Origin: Helicoverpa zea
Taxonomy: Eukaryota > Arthropoda > Insecta > Lepidoptera > Noctuidae
DNA length: 64,000 nt
Reading direction: 5' to 3'
Assembly (NCBI RefSeq): GCF_022581195.2
Contig: NC_061464.1
Location: 11,447,254 to 11,511,253, forward strand
Made by a program: the position numbers and the translations under genes. The notes under the pieces were generated by a model. It searched no databases, was not told where the DNA came from, and was given only the letters and a program-made list of their open reading frames with translations. Each line of letters starts with the position of its first letter. The stretch's first letter is position 1. Below are positions 62,531 through 64,000 of this stretch, piece by piece.

Positions 62531-62814
62531 GGGGCGCGATTCTACTTATTTTATACTTAAGCGACATGCGACATTCGACTGAGATCCAATCCCGACTCAA
62601 TTACGATTAAAGCGTATGTTTTCTTTTAAATAAACGTTTTTATCCTTTTCTGTCATTCAATAATGAATCATTTTATAATCGCAAACCAATCGAATGTCGT
62701 TGAAATACGATTGGTCTTATATTAGTAACAGAATGCCCGATATAGTTAAAACTGCTATTGCGATTCGATTTCTATTCAATTTTGACATTATTAACTTAGG
62801 AGAATCGGGCCCCC
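62531..62814. mobile_element. GGGCCCGATTCTCC-terminated MITE
   Basis: The left end GGGGCGCGATTCTACTTATT and right end AACTTAGGAGAATCGGGCCC are diverged inverted repeats. The interior matches 27157-27266 (same strand) and then the complement of 26518-26690, giving the uninterrupted arrangement of the element disrupted at 26.5-27.5 kb. Confidence 0.65.
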
Positions 62815-63302
62815 GGTTCCCCAAACTACAAAGCATATACATAGGTCATTTCCTTCAATGATTAACATCACCACACATAGATACAGCGGTGATTTGGTTT
62901 TATCTCTCAAAGAACGTCGCATATGCATGCAACCGTGCTTAGTGGGCGGAAGATAGCTCTCCCAGAACCATCACAGACTCATTTCCTGAGCCTTTTTTGT
63001 TTTACTTCAGATACTAAGATGTGGATTCAATGGAAGAGGCAGGGAAAAGACGGCATGTAAGTATGTATTGTTTGTCTAAGTAGGTACTTGCTGCGGGATT
63101 AATAATTTAATAATAATAATTTATTTATTGACACAAAAGACAACCTTTTTACTTATAAAGATCTTGATTGTAGATAATAAAGTAAGAAGTTCGTCAAAAT
63201 TCTTTTTGATGCTACGTATGTTGATATGGAGAATTGTAGAAGACGTATTTGACAATTTTATATAATTATTGCATTCTTCCGGAACACATAGAAATGAACT
63301 GA
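62815..63302. other. Intergenic, nothing firmly recognised
   Basis: A TTTTACTTCAG acceptor-like site at 63000-63010 precedes a short segment ending GCATGTAAGTATG (donor-like at 63057). It is too short and without recognisable content to call an exon. Confidence 0.3.
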
Positions 63303-63444
63303 TTGTTCGCGCGAGTTACCGCGGCACTGGTACATAAAGGACTTAAGAAGGAACATGATGGGTTTTAGTCTGTAGGTAAGAGTCTAACATCCCTCACGCT
63401 GCACCCACAGTGGGAGGGATCATTTGATGATTTCCGTTAAAAAA
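63303..63444 (+). mobile_element. Short retroposon family C, diverged copy
   Basis: TTGTTCGCGCGAGTTACCGC, GGCACTGGTACATAAAGGAC, GGTTTTAGTCTGTAGGTAAG, ATCATTTGATGATTTCCGTT then an A-tail. More diverged than the 32502 and 50963 copies. Confidence 0.75.
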
Positions 63445-64000
63445 AGTAAGTACCTACTCATTTCATTGTCTCTCCAATTACCAAAATATGTACTTACTTA
63501 ATGGTAGGTACCTATCACATTTGATTAGTTATATAATTTTGATTGAGAATTTTCGCTGTGATAAAATGATTCACAGCGATGACAGCACAGACATGCAAAT
63601 GGAACTTGTAAAAATATTTAGTACTTACAACGAATTAAAATAAATATTTAGTTAAATAGGCACTAAGAATTTTTATATCGATATAGGTATATAAAAGAAA
63701 GTCGTGTTAGTTACTCCACTTATAACTCAAGAACGGCTGAATCGATTTAGCTAAAAATTGCCAGGGAGGTAGTTTAGAGCCAGGAGAAGGACATAGGATT
63801 TGCCATCCGGCTACGTGAAACAGTCATAGCGGTACGCGGGTGAAACCGCGGGCGGAAGCAAGGAAACATACTTATCTAGAAACATTCAAACTTTTGAGCT
63901 GCCTATATAATTTCCTATCTTTCCTTGCCACATCTAGTAAAGCTACAGAGTAACATCTTGACTTCTATGCCCATCACATAGGCACTGAGAATTCATTCTG
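63445..64000. other. Intergenic with an RTE-like fragment at about 63700-63860
   Basis: AGTTACTCCACTTATAACTC and GGGTGAAACCGCGGGCGGAA mark a degraded RTE/SINE-class repeat. No gene is seen to the window end. Confidence 0.4.

Overview
This is a 64-kb stretch of an insect nuclear genome, almost certainly a moth (Lepidoptera), and probably noctuid-like judging by its short interspersed repeats. That placement is inference from recognised sequence: AT-rich introns, tRNA-headed SINEs of lepidopteran type, short repeats that open with a CTAGCTG..CCCGCG-like sequence, and an insect-type small optic lobes gene. No bacterial, viral or organellar operon structure is present.

The one host gene read from start to stop is the calpain-15/calpain-D orthologue small optic lobes (sol), + strand, 34131..58130. 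It has 21 coding exons. Every intron is GT..AG, the phases chain without a break, and the total is 4527 nt (1508 residues plus stop). The protein has seven RanBP2-type zinc-finger modules (exons 1, 2, 4, 5, 7, 8, 10), a Gly/Pro minisatellite linker (exon 9), a calpain protease core with Cys970, His1139 and Asn1164, and the C-terminal SOL homology region.

Layout. 1-5.8 kb: three non-LTR retrotransposon pieces (a 3' tail, an apparently intact endonuclease/RT ORF, and an R4/Dong-like fragment). 5.8-34 kb: gene-poor DNA with MITEs, SINEs, a truncated Jockey/CR1-type LINE (22.85-23.9 kb), a 981-bp terminal-inverted-repeat element carrying two opposed first exons (8.9-9.9 kb), a TTA-flanked GC-rich palindromic MITE (21.8-22.2 kb) and a pair of 207-bp inverted arms (26.7-27.5 kb). 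34.1-58.1 kb: sol, whose introns carry SINEs, MITEs, a 3-kb Tc1/mariner-group element (44257-47304) inserted in a 123-bp tandem array, and partial duplicates of its own zinc-finger and linker exons. 58.1-64 kb: the sol 3' flank and more repeats, with no recognised gene.

The most notable items are: (i) the mariner-group element with 81 residues between the second D and the E and a perfectly reconstructable empty site; (ii) the 8.9-9.9 kb element, which looks like an internal-deletion derivative of a larger two-gene transposon (THAP gene plus a second gene); (iii) a SINE whose target-site duplication copied the 5' splice site of the sol exon carrying the catalytic cysteine; (iv) the 207-bp inverted arms, which may mark a local inversion; (v) intronic decoy copies of sol exons.
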